A stretch of 64,000 nt of DNA from CAWCPR01 sp963797475 (lineage in GTDB: Bacteria > Chloroflexota > Anaerolineae > Anaerolineales > UBA4823): NCBI GenBank assembly GCA_963797475.1, contig CAWCPR010000009.1, positions 62,001 to 126,000 on the forward strand, in the 5' to 3' direction. The position numbers were made by a program, and so were the translations under genes. The notes below the pieces were generated by a model. That model searched no databases, was not told the DNA's origin, and saw only the letters and a program-made list of their open reading frames with translations. Of the stretch, positions 1-9,116 are shown piece after piece (within the stretch, counting starts at the first letter, position 1; each line of letters opens with the position of its first letter).

Positions 1-318
1 GATCCGGTGGATATAAAATTTTATCGTTTCCGGCGACAGGAACAATGCCCGGCCAATCTGGCTGTTCGAAAAGCCGCGCGCTACCAAAAGGGCGACATCT
101 TTCTCTCTTTTCGTCAACATTTGCCAGTTATACAGGCCGATGCGGCGGTAGCGTGAGCGAAAGAGGGCGAACACCTGCTCGGCTGCCATGTCTTCCGAGA
201 TTTGCTTTCGTCTTGCCAGCGCCCGGATTAAACCCTCCAGCTCTTCCCGGGTACCCTGGTTGCGACTCTTCCGCAGCACTCGCCCAATAGCGATCAGCAA
301 TCGTTTTAATCCGTCCAT
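1..318 (-). CDS. LuxR-type HTH regulator, C-terminally cut by the window edge
   Basis: Reading leftwards from ATG at 318, 106 codons stay open to the edge. Residues 1-65 are helical and charged and were not recognised. After them comes LTKREKDVALLVARGFSNSQ followed by IGRALFLSPETIKFYIHR, the recognition-helix region of the LuxR/GerE DNA-binding domain, including the typical LT.RE..V..LVA.G start and S..TIK...H..I end. The protein is therefore a transcription regulator whose last few residues lie outside the window. There is no receiver domain in what can be seen, so it may be a stand-alone effector or a helper of a larger cluster to the left. A perfect GAAC-N4-GTTC palindrome lies 64 bp upstream, next to a -10-like TATACT. 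Confidence 0.75.
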   Translation of the reverse strand, partial: MDGLKRLLIAIGRVLRKSRNQGTREELEGLIRALARRKQISEDMAAEQVFALFRSRYRRIGLYNWQMLTKREKDVALLVARGFSNSQIGRALFLSPETIKFYIHRI

Positions 319-380
319 TCGAGATTATTCCTGTCTTAAGAATCCTACCAGCTACAACAGCCAATCCGAGGCTCGAAATC

Positions 381-394
381 AGAACAGATGTTCT
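381..394. promoter_or_regulatory. LexA/DinR-like palindrome AGAACAGATGTTCT
   Basis: A perfect 6+6 inverted repeat with a 2-bp centre, matching GAAC-N4-GTTC, the SOS box form known from Gram-positive bacteria. On the minus strand it directly follows TATACT (395-400), so a bound repressor would cover the start site of the LuxR-type gene. No lexA or recA lies in the window, so the SOS link is inference from the motif alone. Confidence 0.45.
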
Positions 395-616
395 AGTATA
401 TTTTACACTTGAATTTCGCGGTTTTGCAGCCTGTCACCCCCATTTAAACCCCATCCAATGGAAAAATCCCCCGGCAGGGGAGGCAAAAACCAGGCGCCTC
501 CAGGCGTGGCATGAGCGTCCCGGTTCAGGCGAGAATTGCACCTTATCAATACGCCAGGGGAACGACCCGTTTTTCGATTGGTTGCCCGAAAATTATGGAG
601 GGGTTTAGATAAAACA

Positions 617-650
617 CCCGGCCTCTGGCAGGAATTCGTCAGAGGCCGGG
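617..650 (-). terminator. Perfect 11-bp stem-loop, possible minus-strand terminator
   Basis: CCCGGCCTCTG (617-627) pairs perfectly with CAGAGGCCGGG (640-650) around a 12-base loop. On the minus strand the stem is followed by TGTTTTATC, a short U tract, so it would stop leftward transcription. No intact minus-strand gene lies just upstream of it; only the decayed open stretches at 660-1020 do. Confidence 0.4.
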
Positions 651-1085
651 GCTCACGAGTGGTAGTAATATGGGATAGCTGATTTTCATCATTGACTGGT
701 TTTTAGGGTCACCTCCTGTAACAATTCGTTAATCGCTACTGTGTGGTTGCTATCCCTTATTGAAAAAGAAGGGGCATCGATGAAGTCGTATCGCTAAACC
801 CAATGATATTATTACACACAATCCACGTAATTCCACTTTCAGAACCGTCAGAAGAAATCGCCTACCAATTTCGTAAGAAAAGCCAGCCTGGCCCAAACTT
901 CCATTTTTTTACCCAGCCAGATGACGCCAGAACCATCTAATCCCACTTTTTTTAAGAAGCGAAAATTGATTCTCAGAAACTACATTTCGGCCTGAAAATT
1001 GCATCTTGAATATCGTGCTGCTGAGGTGCAATTCCAGAAACGTCACATTAGAATCCGCAAAACCTATTTACAAACAGGGTTGAAA

Positions 1086-1100
1086 AATGATAATATCATT
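1086..1100. promoter_or_regulatory. A/T-rich palindrome upstream of the secreted repeat protein
   Basis: AATGATAATATCATT is a palindrome around its central base, 42 bp before the start codon at 1143, a typical operator position. A partial match, AATGATATTATTA, occurs at 802-814. The binding protein is unknown. Confidence 0.3.
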
Positions 1101-1142
1101 AAGAGAACCTTTCATTTCTGTTAGCTCCCACGGAGGTTAACC

Positions 1143-2687
1143 ATGAAGCGCATTTCCCACATACTCATTGTCCTGACCTTTTTCCTCTCCGCTGCCCCAA
1201 GCCTGGCATACGGGCAGTCGGCCTCAGGGCCAGCCGGCCCCAGAAACCCAGACTTGCCCCAAGCCTTGTTCCTGCCGCTGGTGGGCCGCAGCGGCGAGCC
1301 CCTTTCCGTCTCTGGCAAGGTCATCGATCGCAACAACCAGCCGCTGGCTAATGTGCAAATCGTGGATGGGCTGGGCAACAGCACGTCCACCGACAGCAAA
1401 GGGCAGTACTCGCTGAACGAGCTGACCGGCAACACATTCGCCATTGCGCCTTCCAAGCCGGGCCTGGTGTTTTCTCCATCGATGTTGAGCGGCAAGCTGT
1501 CCAACCCGGTAACCGGGCAGGATTTCACCGGCATAACGGCCTGCGCGGACGTCATGGTCAATGGCGATTTTGAGACCGGCGGCACCCCCTTCCCGGGCTG
1601 GGATTTTCCCGCTACGCCATTCACAGCCGCTCCTGTCCAGGACTTACCCCATTCAGGCACCACATCAGCCCGAACGGGAATTCTCAAAGCAAGCCAAAAC
1701 ATATATTCTTATTCCTCTGCACGCTCGAAAACAATCACTATCCCATCCGACGCGACCAGCGTTAACTTGCGCCTCTGGCTTTACCAAATTAGCACGGAGG
1801 CCACCAGTGCTGCGGTGCAAGACGTGCCTCTCGGTCTGAAAGCGGACAGCGTAGCCCTGGCAACTGACTCCCAATACGTCCTGGTATTGAAGCCCGGCCC
1901 CAACCTGGAGGACGACACGGTGCTCAAAAACTTACTTGGGATACGCAGCAACAGCCAGGTGTGGACCTTCTACGATTTCAACCTGAGCGAGTTCGCTGGG
2001 CAGACGATCAAGATCCAGGCCGGCACATACAACGACGGCTTCGGCGGCGTGACCGCCATGTACGTGGATGACGTAACCCTGGAAGTTTGTGACGGCGGCA
2101 CCACGCCTCCACCTACTCCTACCCCGGCACCATCCCCTACCCCGCCTCCGCCCGGCGTGTGCAGCGAAAGACTTTCAAACAACAGCTTTGAAACCACCAG
2201 CAGTTGGTATATCCCGATCACGGTCTTCTCGGCTGGCTATTCGACGGATCTGGCCAACACTGGCGTAAGCTCGATGCGAACGGGCATTGTTTATAGCCCA
2301 CACAACCGCTTTAGCTATTCGGACGCAGGGCAGCAAGTCACTATACCGTCCGGAAACACGACTGCCGTACTGGGTTTGTGGGAATATTCTACCAGCGGGG
2401 AGACCAGCCTCCAGGCGCTGCCCTCCCCTGAGCCAACCGGCAAGCCATTCAGCGTTCAGGCAGTCGGGAACGACTTGCAGTACGTTCTGATCCTGGATAT
2501 CTATGGAAACTGGATCGATACTTTGCTGTGGCAGCGCAGCAACGCACAGCTTTGGACCTTCCACCAATACGATGTTTCCAATTACATCGGAACGACGATC
2601 AAGATCCAGTTCGGCACCTACAACGATGGTCTCAACGGTATAACTTCGATGTATGTGGACGATGTCTCCCTGCAGGCTTGCCCTTAG
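1143..2687 (+). CDS. Secreted protein: carboxypeptidase-like domain plus two repeated beta-sandwich modules
   Basis: The 514-residue product starts with a clear signal peptide (MKRISHILIVLTFFLSAAPS, cleavage near AYGQ), so it is exported. Residues about 48-95 (SVSGKVIDRNNQPLANVQIV) are a CarboxypepD_reg-like beta domain with the usual G.V.d....pl..v.v pattern. Two homologous modules follow, at about 130-315 and 335-514. Both contain N.sFE.....W, a DxQYVLVL or LQYVLIL strand, and end with GTYNDG..G.T(A/S)MYVDDV.L..C. A Thr/Pro linker (about 317-337) separates them. The modules resemble carbohydrate-binding sandwich folds, but no catalytic domain is visible. A good ribosome site (ACGGAGG, 9 bases before ATG) supports the start. 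It stands alone, with a terminator behind it. A surface adhesin or carbohydrate-binding role is inference. Confidence 0.7.
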   Translation: MKRISHILIVLTFFLSAAPSLAYGQSASGPAGPRNPDLPQALFLPLVGRSGEPLSVSGKVIDRNNQPLANVQIVDGLGNSTSTDSKGQYSLNELTGNTFAIAPSKPGLVFSPSMLSGKLSNPVTGQDFTGITACADVMVNGDFETGGTPFPGWDFPATPFTAAPVQDLPHSGTTSARTGILKASQNIYSYSSARSKTITIPSDATSVNLRLWLYQISTEATSAAVQDVPLGLKADSVALATDSQYVLVLKPGPNLEDDTVLKNLLGIRSNSQVWTFYDFNLSEFAGQTIKIQAGTYNDGFGGVTAMYVDDVTLEVCDGGTTPPPTPTPAPSPTPPPPGVCSERLSNNSFETTSSWYIPITVFSAGYSTDLANTGVSSMRTGIVYSPHNRFSYSDAGQQVTIPSGNTTAVLGLWEYSTSGETSLQALPSPEPTGKPFSVQAVGNDLQYVLILDIYGNWIDTLLWQRSNAQLWTFHQYDVSNYIGTTIKIQFGTYNDGLNGITSMYVDDVSLQACP

Positions 2688-2734
2688 GGCAGCGCCTCGC
2701 GGGTAACAGCGCCTGAGCCAGCGGCTTTCAACAA

Positions 2735-2772
2735 GACACCTCCCGTATCAATTCGGGGGGTGTCTCCATTTT
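2735..2772 (+). terminator. Rho-independent terminator after the secreted repeat protein
   Basis: GACACCTCCC (2735-2744) pairs with GGGGGGTGTC (2755-2764) with one mismatch around a 10-base loop, followed by TCCATTTTCC. It lies 48 bp after the stop codon. Confidence 0.6.
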
Positions 2773-2902
2773 CCCCGGCGAGTTTTTGAGGGCGGTTTAT
2801 GCAGCAGAGTTCCAAACCTCCCCAGGCGTTATAATTAACGCTGATCTCTGACAGGGTCGTTTCGCCAAAGACACCTGCCATACATTCTAAGGAATTGCGC
2901 CC

Positions 2903-3634
2903 ATGGGTTACCGCTTCGCCCGCTGGTTAGTCAATATATTGTTCCGCCTGATCGCCCGAGTGCAGGTGCACGGCGACGTGCCTACCCCCGGCCCTGAAGG
3001 GATGATCGTGGTTTCAAACCATATCGGCCGGCTGGATGCGCCGCTGTTCTATTACCTGGTAAATCGCAGGAACGTGGCGATGCTGGTAGCGGAGAAGTAC
3101 CGCAACTATGCCATTTACCGTTGGTTTGTCAAACAGCTCGATGCGATGTGGATCGACCGCTTCAACGCCGACCTGGGAGCGCTGCGTGGGGTTCTCAAAC
3201 GTCTAAAAGATGGAACGGTCCTGGTAATGGCCCCGGAGGGGACGCGCAGCAAGACTGGCGCTTTAACCAAGGCCCATCCAGGGGCCAGCTATCTGGCTGC
3301 AAAATCGGGTGCAACGGTCTTGCCGGTTGGGCTGGTGGGCACCGAGGATAAGCTGGTTGTAGAGCGGCTTAAGCGCTTGCAACGCCTGGACGTTCACATC
3401 TACGTCGGCGAGCCCTTCAAGCTGCCGGCCTTGCAAAGGAACGACCGGGATACCGTGCTGCAGGAGTATACGGATGAGATGATGTGCCGAATTGCTGCCC
3501 TCCTGCCGCCGCAAGCGCGCGGCGCTTACGCCGACCATCCCCGCTTGAAGGAATTAATCGAGAAAAAGCCGGCGCCTCGGCGTAAGAATGTGTTTTTGTC
3601 GAAACCAATCGTCCAGGATTTTCTCATGATATAA
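2903..3634 (+). CDS. plsC: 1-acyl-sn-glycerol-3-phosphate acyltransferase (PlsC family)
   Basis: At 243 residues it has the normal PlsC/LPLAT length. Motif I is SNHIGRLDAP at residues 33-42 (the catalytic H-x4-D), and motif III is APEGTRSKTGAL near residue 112. Both are diagnostic of membrane acyltransferases that move an acyl chain to the sn-2 position of lysophosphatidate in phospholipid synthesis. The N-terminus (LVNILFRLIARVQVHG) is hydrophobic and would sit at the inner face of the membrane. An AAGGA sequence about 8 bases before the ATG supports the start. It is a single gene between two transcription units. Substrate specificity within the family cannot be read from sequence. Confidence 0.9.
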   Translation: MGYRFARWLVNILFRLIARVQVHGDVPTPGPEGMIVVSNHIGRLDAPLFYYLVNRRNVAMLVAEKYRNYAIYRWFVKQLDAMWIDRFNADLGALRGVLKRLKDGTVLVMAPEGTRSKTGALTKAHPGASYLAAKSGATVLPVGLVGTEDKLVVERLKRLQRLDVHIYVGEPFKLPALQRNDRDTVLQEYTDEMMCRIAALLPPQARGAYADHPRLKELIEKKPAPRRKNVFLSKPIVQDFLMI

Positions 3635-3706
3635 TTTTCGGGCCTGATCATCCCAAGGCTCTTCTTCATTATTCAATTATAAAAAGCTCGCTACGGAGGG
3701 ACACAG

Positions 3707-4042
3707 ATGGAAATTACCATAACCCAGTATAAACACTCCGATCTGGTTTCCGTGAAGGGCCGGGTCGACAGTTTCACTGCACCTCAACTGGCGGAGGCAT
3801 TTGACAGCATCACCAACACTGGGCGTTACAAGATTATATTGGATATGGAAGGTGTTGAGTATATGTCGAGCGCCGGATTGCGCGTTTTGATCAACACCCA
3901 AAAAACTTGCAAACGTTATAATCGCGGCGAAGTCGTTCTTGTACGCGTCCCTAAACGAATTTACGATGCATTAGACCTGGCAGGTTTTGTGCCGCTATTT
4001 AAATTTTACGACGATATTACAGCCGCGGTGGGCAGTTTCTAA
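3707..4042 (+). CDS. STAS-domain anti-sigma factor antagonist (SpoIIAA/RsbV-like)
   Basis: The 111-residue protein is a single STAS domain. The strand MEITITQYKHSDLVSVKGRV is followed by D.F.A..L, and the switch segment VEYMSSAGLRVLI (near residues 48-60) carries the serine normally phosphorylated by an RsbW/SpoIIAB kinase. Unphosphorylated antagonist would sequester the kinase. A strong ribosome site (ACGGAGGG) precedes the ATG. A terminator separates it from the kinase gene at 4260, yet the order antagonist, kinase, PP2C phosphatase is that of a partner-switching module, so the three products very likely act together. No sigma factor gene is adjacent, so the final output may be something other than a sigma factor. 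Confidence 0.88.
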   Translation: MEITITQYKHSDLVSVKGRVDSFTAPQLAEAFDSITNTGRYKIILDMEGVEYMSSAGLRVLINTQKTCKRYNRGEVVLVRVPKRIYDALDLAGFVPLFKFYDDITAAVGSF

Positions 4043-4065
4043 CGCTGTAAATCCTGTGCAAATAG

Positions 4066-4107
4066 AGGATGAAGGCTGGACAGATCCCGCCTTCATCCTT
4101 TATCCTT
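4066..4107 (+). terminator. Terminator between the STAS gene and the anti-sigma kinase gene
   Basis: AGGATGAAGGC (4066-4076) pairs perfectly with GCCTTCATCCT (4089-4099) and is followed by TTATCCTT. It probably partly uncouples antagonist and kinase expression. Confidence 0.65.
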
Positions 4108-4259
4108 AAGCACGGGCAAGGTAACGGCCTGGGAAGTGTATGCCGGTCAGATCATTACAGTTTTGGCTTCGCTGAAGAGATCGAACGAACCGGAAATGGA
4201 ACTCCGGCCGAACGGCAAAGATTCTTGTGGAAAATTCATAACGTTTAGATTGATTTGGA

Positions 4260-4715
4260 ATGATAGCGCAACCTTTAGACGATAGCTCATCACAGACCGT
4301 GAGCTTTCCAGCTCAATTTGAAAGCCTCGACAAACTGCGTTCATTTGTCGCAGATATAGCCCAAGCTTCTGGTCTGAAAGAGTCCAAGGTTTATGCTGTT
4401 CAGATGGCAGTAGATGAAGCATTCACCAATATCATCGAACATTCGTTTGGGGGGGAATGCCAGGAAGATATCCAGTGCACTTGCCGGATAAACGCTCAAG
4501 AGTTGGTGGTCACTTTGAAGGATTGCGGTGTGCCCTTTAATCCGGACGAAATTCCCGATCCAAACCTGGACGCCAGCCTGGAAGAACGCGAAATTGGCGG
4601 GTTGGGTTTGTTTTTCATGCGCCAGTTGATGGACGAGGTCTATTTCTCTTTCGTCTCCACTGAAGAGAAAGATAAGGGCTGCAACATCCTGACCATGGTT
4701 ATGCATCTGGAGTAA
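4260..4715 (+). CDS. RsbW-like anti-sigma serine kinase (HATPase_c_2)
   Basis: The 151-residue protein matches the GHKL ATPase fold of RsbW/SpoIIAB kinases. The N box is AVDEAFTNIIEHSFGG (near residue 60), the G1 region is LKDCGVPFNPDEIPDP, and the G2 region is GGLGLFFMRQLMDEV. These kinases phosphorylate the STAS antagonist and otherwise hold a sigma factor or other partner. It is followed after 5 bp by the phosphatase gene, so the two are co-transcribed. TTTGGA lies directly before the ATG, a weak ribosome site. The sequence DEAFTN shows an intact catalytic Glu/Asn pair. Confidence 0.88.
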   Translation: MIAQPLDDSSSQTVSFPAQFESLDKLRSFVADIAQASGLKESKVYAVQMAVDEAFTNIIEHSFGGECQEDIQCTCRINAQELVVTLKDCGVPFNPDEIPDPNLDASLEEREIGGLGLFFMRQLMDEVYFSFVSTEEKDKGCNILTMVMHLE

Positions 4716-4720
4716 CAAAT

Positions 4721-7700
4721 TTGAATGAACTTGATCAGCGGGGGGTCGAGCCGCAGGGTGAAAGTCTGGGCTCGCAGCAAGGCGGGCCCAGCCGCTGGCG
4801 AAAAGTGCTTAACCTGGGCACAATGCTGCTTTCTACAAATCTACGATCCGACCAGGCAGTTTATCCAAGCCTGGATGTCTTAATCACCCAGAGCCAATTA
4901 ATCCTCGAAACAGCCGCTCACATTTTTAGCGCGCAGGCAAGCTTATGGTGGCAGGAGGCCGGCGGAGATCGTTCAGCAGCCATTCCTGCTGGACTTCAGC
5001 TTGGAGGAGAGCCTCCAAGCCCGCTTATCCGCTGCGCCAGCGAAACCGGGCAGGTCTGCTGCAGCCGGCCTTCCAATCCGGGAGAAGAGATTCTTACGGC
5101 TTCGGAATTGAAAGCCGCCCGAACCGGTTGGATGCAGCCGATGGCAGTGGCGGCGCCGGTCCAGATCGAAGATCCCAGCTCACAGTCACCAACTGTGCTC
5201 GGGGTGTTGCAGTTGCAACGCGCTCAAGGAACGCCTTTTTCGCAGGAGGATACAGAGCTGCTGGAAGGATTGGTTGAGCAGGCCGGCATCGCTTTGCTCG
5301 CCAACCGCCAGGTAGCCCTCGATCACTGGCGGGTGGAACAGCTTAAGCTGGTCCGGCAAGTCAGCGCGCAAATCGCTTCAATACGCGACCTGGATGCACT
5401 GGCTCGCCAGGTTACCAGCCTGATCCTGGATACATTTCATTACTATTACGTCGCCGTTTTCACATTAAAACCGGGCGAAGATATTTTGCATTTTCGCGCC
5501 AGCGCCGGGCCGGCGCTACCGGAGAGAGACAAATCCAATGGTCCCACGGGCCGTGATTTCTCGCCTACCCTGACCGTCCACCTGGGCGAAGGCATCATCG
5601 GTCATGTAGCCGAGACCGGCAAGGAGCTGCTGGCGAACGATGTGAGCCGTGAGCCGCTTTATCGTTATACCGGCGTCCTCCCCGAAACGCAGTCAGAAGT
5701 GACCCTGCCGCTCCAGATCGAAGGCCGGATATTGGGCGTCCTGGATGTGCAAAGCGATATCCGTGACGATTTTAACGAAACGGACCTGCTGGTATTAGGC
5801 GCTCTGGCGGGCAACATCGCCATTGCAGTTGAAGGTGCCCGCCTGTACGGTGACCTGTCGCGTAGAGCAGAACAGCTTTCCACCGTTTCAGAGGTCAGTA
5901 ATGCGATCACCTCAATCCTGGACCTGGACGAGCTGTTAATTTCAGTGGTTAATCTGATCCATTCACGTTTTGGCTACCCATACGTGCATGTGTTCACCGT
6001 TCACCCGGGCAGGCGCAAAGTTGTATACAAGGCCGGCAGTGGACCCCGCAGCCAGGTGCTCCTGGAACAAGGGCTGGAATACGACCTGGACGATCCGGAG
6101 GGAATCATCCCCTGGGTGGCGCGCAATGGCGAAACTGTGCTGGCGAACAACGTTGACAGCGAACCGCGCTATCGTCCATCAGAACTGCCCCCCACGAACA
6201 CGCTCGCCGAGCTGGCGGTCCCATTAATTTTCGCCGGGGTGGTGTTGGGGCTGCTGGATATCCAAAGCGACCGCCTGAATGCTTTTGGTGAGGATGACCG
6301 GTTTTTGTTCGAGGCGCTGGCAGACAACATCGCCATCGCCATACGCAACGCCAATCTCTATCGCTCCGAACAATGGCGTCGCCAGGTTGCCGACAGCCTG
6401 CGCGAAGTCGCTGGCTTACTCTCGGCGGAGGTGGGCCTAAATCAGGTTTTGGATGCCATTTTGACCGAACTGGACCGCACACTCCCCTGCGAAGTGGCGG
6501 CGATCTGGATGTTGGACGATGAGAAGCCGGAAATCGACCTCGACGACGAGGGCTACCCACCCTTGCGGTTGGCCGCCGTGCACGGAGCCCAAAAGGCTGG
6601 CCTGGATTTGGAACTGGGTCTCAGCTTGAGCGACGTTTTAAGCTTGAATGTCGATGTGGAAGAGGAACGAGAGATTGGCAGTTGGTTAACCGATGCCCTG
6701 GATGCTGAAGAGCCTCTAATCCGCACGCCACAATCATTCAACGACTCGTTGGGCGCCGCGCTTGGATTCCAGGGAGATTATTCGGCCATCGCGGCTCCGC
6801 TGCGTATTGGCGATCAGCCCCTGGGTTTGTTAACGCTGGCGCATAGCACCTCAGGGCGCTACGGCTCTGAGGCCCAGGCCATGATGGCGGCCTTTGCCAG
6901 CTACGCAGCAGTCGCTATCGAAAATACACGCCTCTACGAGGCAGCCCATGAGCAAGCCTGGGTTTCCACCGTTTTGTTGCAGGTCGCCGAGGCTACTAAT
7001 AACCTCTCCAATCTGGATGAACTGCTTGCGACCGTGGTCCGAATCACGCCCATGCTGGCTGGTGTGAAAGCCTGCGCTCTTTACACATTGGATGAAGGCG
7101 GGAATTTCATCCCGGCTGCTGCATATGGCCTGTCGCGCCAGCAGCATAATGAGTTCGAGCGCTGGCGCTTCGCCCCAGGCGATGTGCCCGCATTTGATCG
7201 CCTGCTGGAGCGAAAACAAGCGCTAATCTTATATGGCGAAGCCAGCGATCCCTTGCTGACCAGCATCTTATTTGCCACAGACGAAGAAGTTGCTCACGTG
7301 GGTGGGGAGTTGTTGGTGCTGGTACCGCTCCTGGCGCACTCCGATGTGACGGGAGCATTCCTGGTCGATTATACGGAAGACCGCCCTGGAGAAAGCAGTT
7401 TGCAGGCCATTGAAGCGCGCTTCGATGAACGCCTTGCGATCATCCAGGGCATCGCCCACCAAACGGCGGTTGCAGCAGATAACATCCGCCTGTTAAAAGC
7501 CCAGAAGGAAGAGGCGTATGTGTCGGTCGCTTTGTTGCAAGTGGCGCAGGCGGTCGTCAGCTCAAACGATCTGAGCGAGATCCTCGGGTCGATTGTACGC
7601 ATCACCCCCATCCTGGTCGGCGTAAAACGATCGCTTATATTCTTGTGGGAAGCAGATCGTTCGGAATTCCGGCTTGTGCAGGCTTATGGAATTCCGCGCA

Positions 7701-8956
7701 GTGCAAGCGATGCCCGCTACGCCCCGGCCGATTTTCCGTTTCTGGAGACAGTGCGCCAGCGAGACACCCTTTTGGCCTGCCCCGCGACTGAGTCATTGGC
7801 CGAGCCAATAGCCGGGCCAACAGCCGGGCCGTTGGCTGAGGAAGATGCCAAATCCCCGAGTCCGCCAGATTCCTGGGCCAGGATTCCACCGCCGAGTCCA
7901 GAGGAGGTGCAAGAATTCCTGGACAGCAGCGAGCGCCTGCTTCTGGCTTTCCCGCTGTCGGTAAAAGGCGATGTATTCGGAATTCTGATGGTGGAAGAGC
8001 CCGAACCGGTAGGCAGCGAAAGCTTTGCAGGCGGAGTGCCGCGGCGATTGCGCGAGAAACGGCTTGAGATCACTACCGGCATTTCGCAGCAAGCCGCGCT
8101 TGCAATCCAGAACAATTTACTTCAGCTAGAAATAGTGGAACGGGAGCGTCTGGAGCGCGAATTCCAACTGGCGCGGGAAATCCAACGCTCCTTCCTTCCT
8201 GATAAACTGCCGCACCTGCAAGGTTGGGAAATCGACGTGCGCTGGCGCATGGCTCGTGAGGTGGGAGGTGATTTTTACGACTTCATCGATCTGCCAGGAA
8301 AACGCATGGGGCTGGTGATTGCCGACGTGGCAGATAAGGGCATGCCGGCCGCGCTATTTATGACCCTGATCCGCACGCTGGTGCGCGCCAACGCCCCGCT
8401 ATTCGATTCCCCTTCAAAAGTGTTGGAAAGAATCAACGACGTGCTTGTTCCCGACACGCGCGATGGGATGTTTGTGACTATTTTTTACGCCGTACTCTCC
8501 ATCGATACCGGGGAACTCACCTACGCGAATGCCGGTCACAACCCGCCTCTCCTGTACAACCACACCCAGGAGATCTTCCGTCTGGAAAAGAGCGGTATGG
8601 CCCTGGGAGTACTTGAAAATATTCAAATAGAGAGCCGCCGGGTGGTGCTCCAACCGGGTGATTTGCTGGTGTTGTATACGGATGGGGTTACTGAAGCATT
8701 TTCGGAAGATGAAGATATGTACGGCGAGCAGCGTTTGCGCCAGAGCGTTGAGCGAATAGCCAGCATCCAGCCTGACAAGCAGGCCGGAGACCAGGAAGGT
8801 TCGGATGATGTTGGCTTCGTTTCTGCGCAGGCGATTGTCGCCGCCATCGAAGGAGCATTGAGCGATTTTACGGGGAATGCGCCGCTTGCAGATGATATGA
8901 CCCTGGTCGTGTTAAAAAGATCGCCGGACGTGGGGGGGGCACGCCCGGCAATCTAA
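4721..8956 (+). CDS. RsbU/SpoIIE-like PP2C phosphatase with six GAF domains
   Basis: The product has 1411 residues. About six GAF-like sensor domains run from residue 40 to 1130, each ending in a helix of the type ALA.NIAIA...A.LY. A linker helix (residues about 1135-1160, LEREFQLAREIQRSFLP) leads to a PP2C/SpoIIE phosphatase with GGDFYD, DVADKGMPAALFM, AGHNPPLLY, LYTDGVTEAF and ADDMTLVVL, so the metal ligands appear intact. It would dephosphorylate the STAS antagonist from 3707 in response to several small-molecule or redox cues. The start is a TTG at 4721 with GGAG spaced 7 bases upstream; the ATG four bases later is out of frame. GAF 6 carries an unusual Ala/Pro/Gly-rich insert near 7790-7900. 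RsbU proteins usually have one or two sensor domains, so this one is very large. Confidence 0.88.
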   Translation: MNELDQRGVEPQGESLGSQQGGPSRWRKVLNLGTMLLSTNLRSDQAVYPSLDVLITQSQLILETAAHIFSAQASLWWQEAGGDRSAAIPAGLQLGGEPPSPLIRCASETGQVCCSRPSNPGEEILTASELKAARTGWMQPMAVAAPVQIEDPSSQSPTVLGVLQLQRAQGTPFSQEDTELLEGLVEQAGIALLANRQVALDHWRVEQLKLVRQVSAQIASIRDLDALARQVTSLILDTFHYYYVAVFTLKPGEDILHFRASAGPALPERDKSNGPTGRDFSPTLTVHLGEGIIGHVAETGKELLANDVSREPLYRYTGVLPETQSEVTLPLQIEGRILGVLDVQSDIRDDFNETDLLVLGALAGNIAIAVEGARLYGDLSRRAEQLSTVSEVSNAITSILDLDELLISVVNLIHSRFGYPYVHVFTVHPGRRKVVYKAGSGPRSQVLLEQGLEYDLDDPEGIIPWVARNGETVLANNVDSEPRYRPSELPPTNTLAELAVPLIFAGVVLGLLDIQSDRLNAFGEDDRFLFEALADNIAIAIRNANLYRSEQWRRQVADSLREVAGLLSAEVGLNQVLDAILTELDRTLPCEVAAIWMLDDEKPEIDLDDEGYPPLRLAAVHGAQKAGLDLELGLSLSDVLSLNVDVEEEREIGSWLTDALDAEEPLIRTPQSFNDSLGAALGFQGDYSAIAAPLRIGDQPLGLLTLAHSTSGRYGSEAQAMMAAFASYAAVAIENTRLYEAAHEQAWVSTVLLQVAEATNNLSNLDELLATVVRITPMLAGVKACALYTLDEGGNFIPAAAYGLSRQQHNEFERWRFAPGDVPAFDRLLERKQALILYGEASDPLLTSILFATDEEVAHVGGELLVLVPLLAHSDVTGAFLVDYTEDRPGESSLQAIEARFDERLAIIQGIAHQTAVAADNIRLLKAQKEEAYVSVALLQVAQAVVSSNDLSEILGSIVRITPILVGVKRSLIFLWEADRSEFRLVQAYGIPRSASDARYAPADFPFLETVRQRDTLLACPATESLAEPIAGPTAGPLAEEDAKSPSPPDSWARIPPPSPEEVQEFLDSSERLLLAFPLSVKGDVFGILMVEEPEPVGSESFAGGVPRRLREKRLEITTGISQQAALAIQNNLLQLEIVERERLEREFQLAREIQRSFLPDKLPHLQGWEIDVRWRMAREVGGDFYDFIDLPGKRMGLVIADVADKGMPAALFMTLIRTLVRANAPLFDSPSKVLERINDVLVPDTRDGMFVTIFYAVLSIDTGELTYANAGHNPPLLYNHTQEIFRLEKSGMALGVLENIQIESRRVVLQPGDLLVLYTDGVTEAFSEDEDMYGEQRLRQSVERIASIQPDKQAGDQEGSDDVGFVSAQAIVAAIEGALSDFTGNAPLADDMTLVVLKRSPDVGGARPAI

Positions 8957-9116
8957 GGAGGGCCACCGGAAGCTGCAACACGGGGGGGCGTGCTGAAAAG
9001 CTGGCACCGGTGACTCGACACCTGAAATTACCAATAAGAGGGAGGGCAGGTGTCGGCTTCTATAATATACTGTATTTTCGTGGAATCATCATTAAAATAG
9101 GATTAGAGAACTCCAA
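8957..9116. terminator. Convergent intergenic hairpin
   Basis: CGACACCTG (9016-9024) pairs perfectly with CAGGTGTCG (9047-9055) around a 22-base loop, between two convergent genes. No clear U tract follows on either strand, so terminator function is only probable. Confidence 0.35.

Larger units (their letters stand above)
319..1142. other. Intergenic region, about 820 bp
   Basis: No convincing gene lies between the LuxR-type gene (minus) and the secreted repeat protein (plus). The visible elements are the GAAC-N4-GTTC palindrome at 381-394, a perfect 11-bp stem-loop at 617-650 and a 15-bp palindrome at 1086-1100. Between 640 and 1020 the minus strand holds three short open stretches in different frames, two containing similar DGS..xxW phrases. 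They may be a decayed gene, but this is too weak to call. Confidence 0.5.

Noticed and set aside
640..1020. Minus-strand open stretches with DGS..xxW phrases, possibly a decayed beta-propeller-like gene
   Set aside because: Three short pieces in different frames with no sustained family match; chance cannot be excluded.
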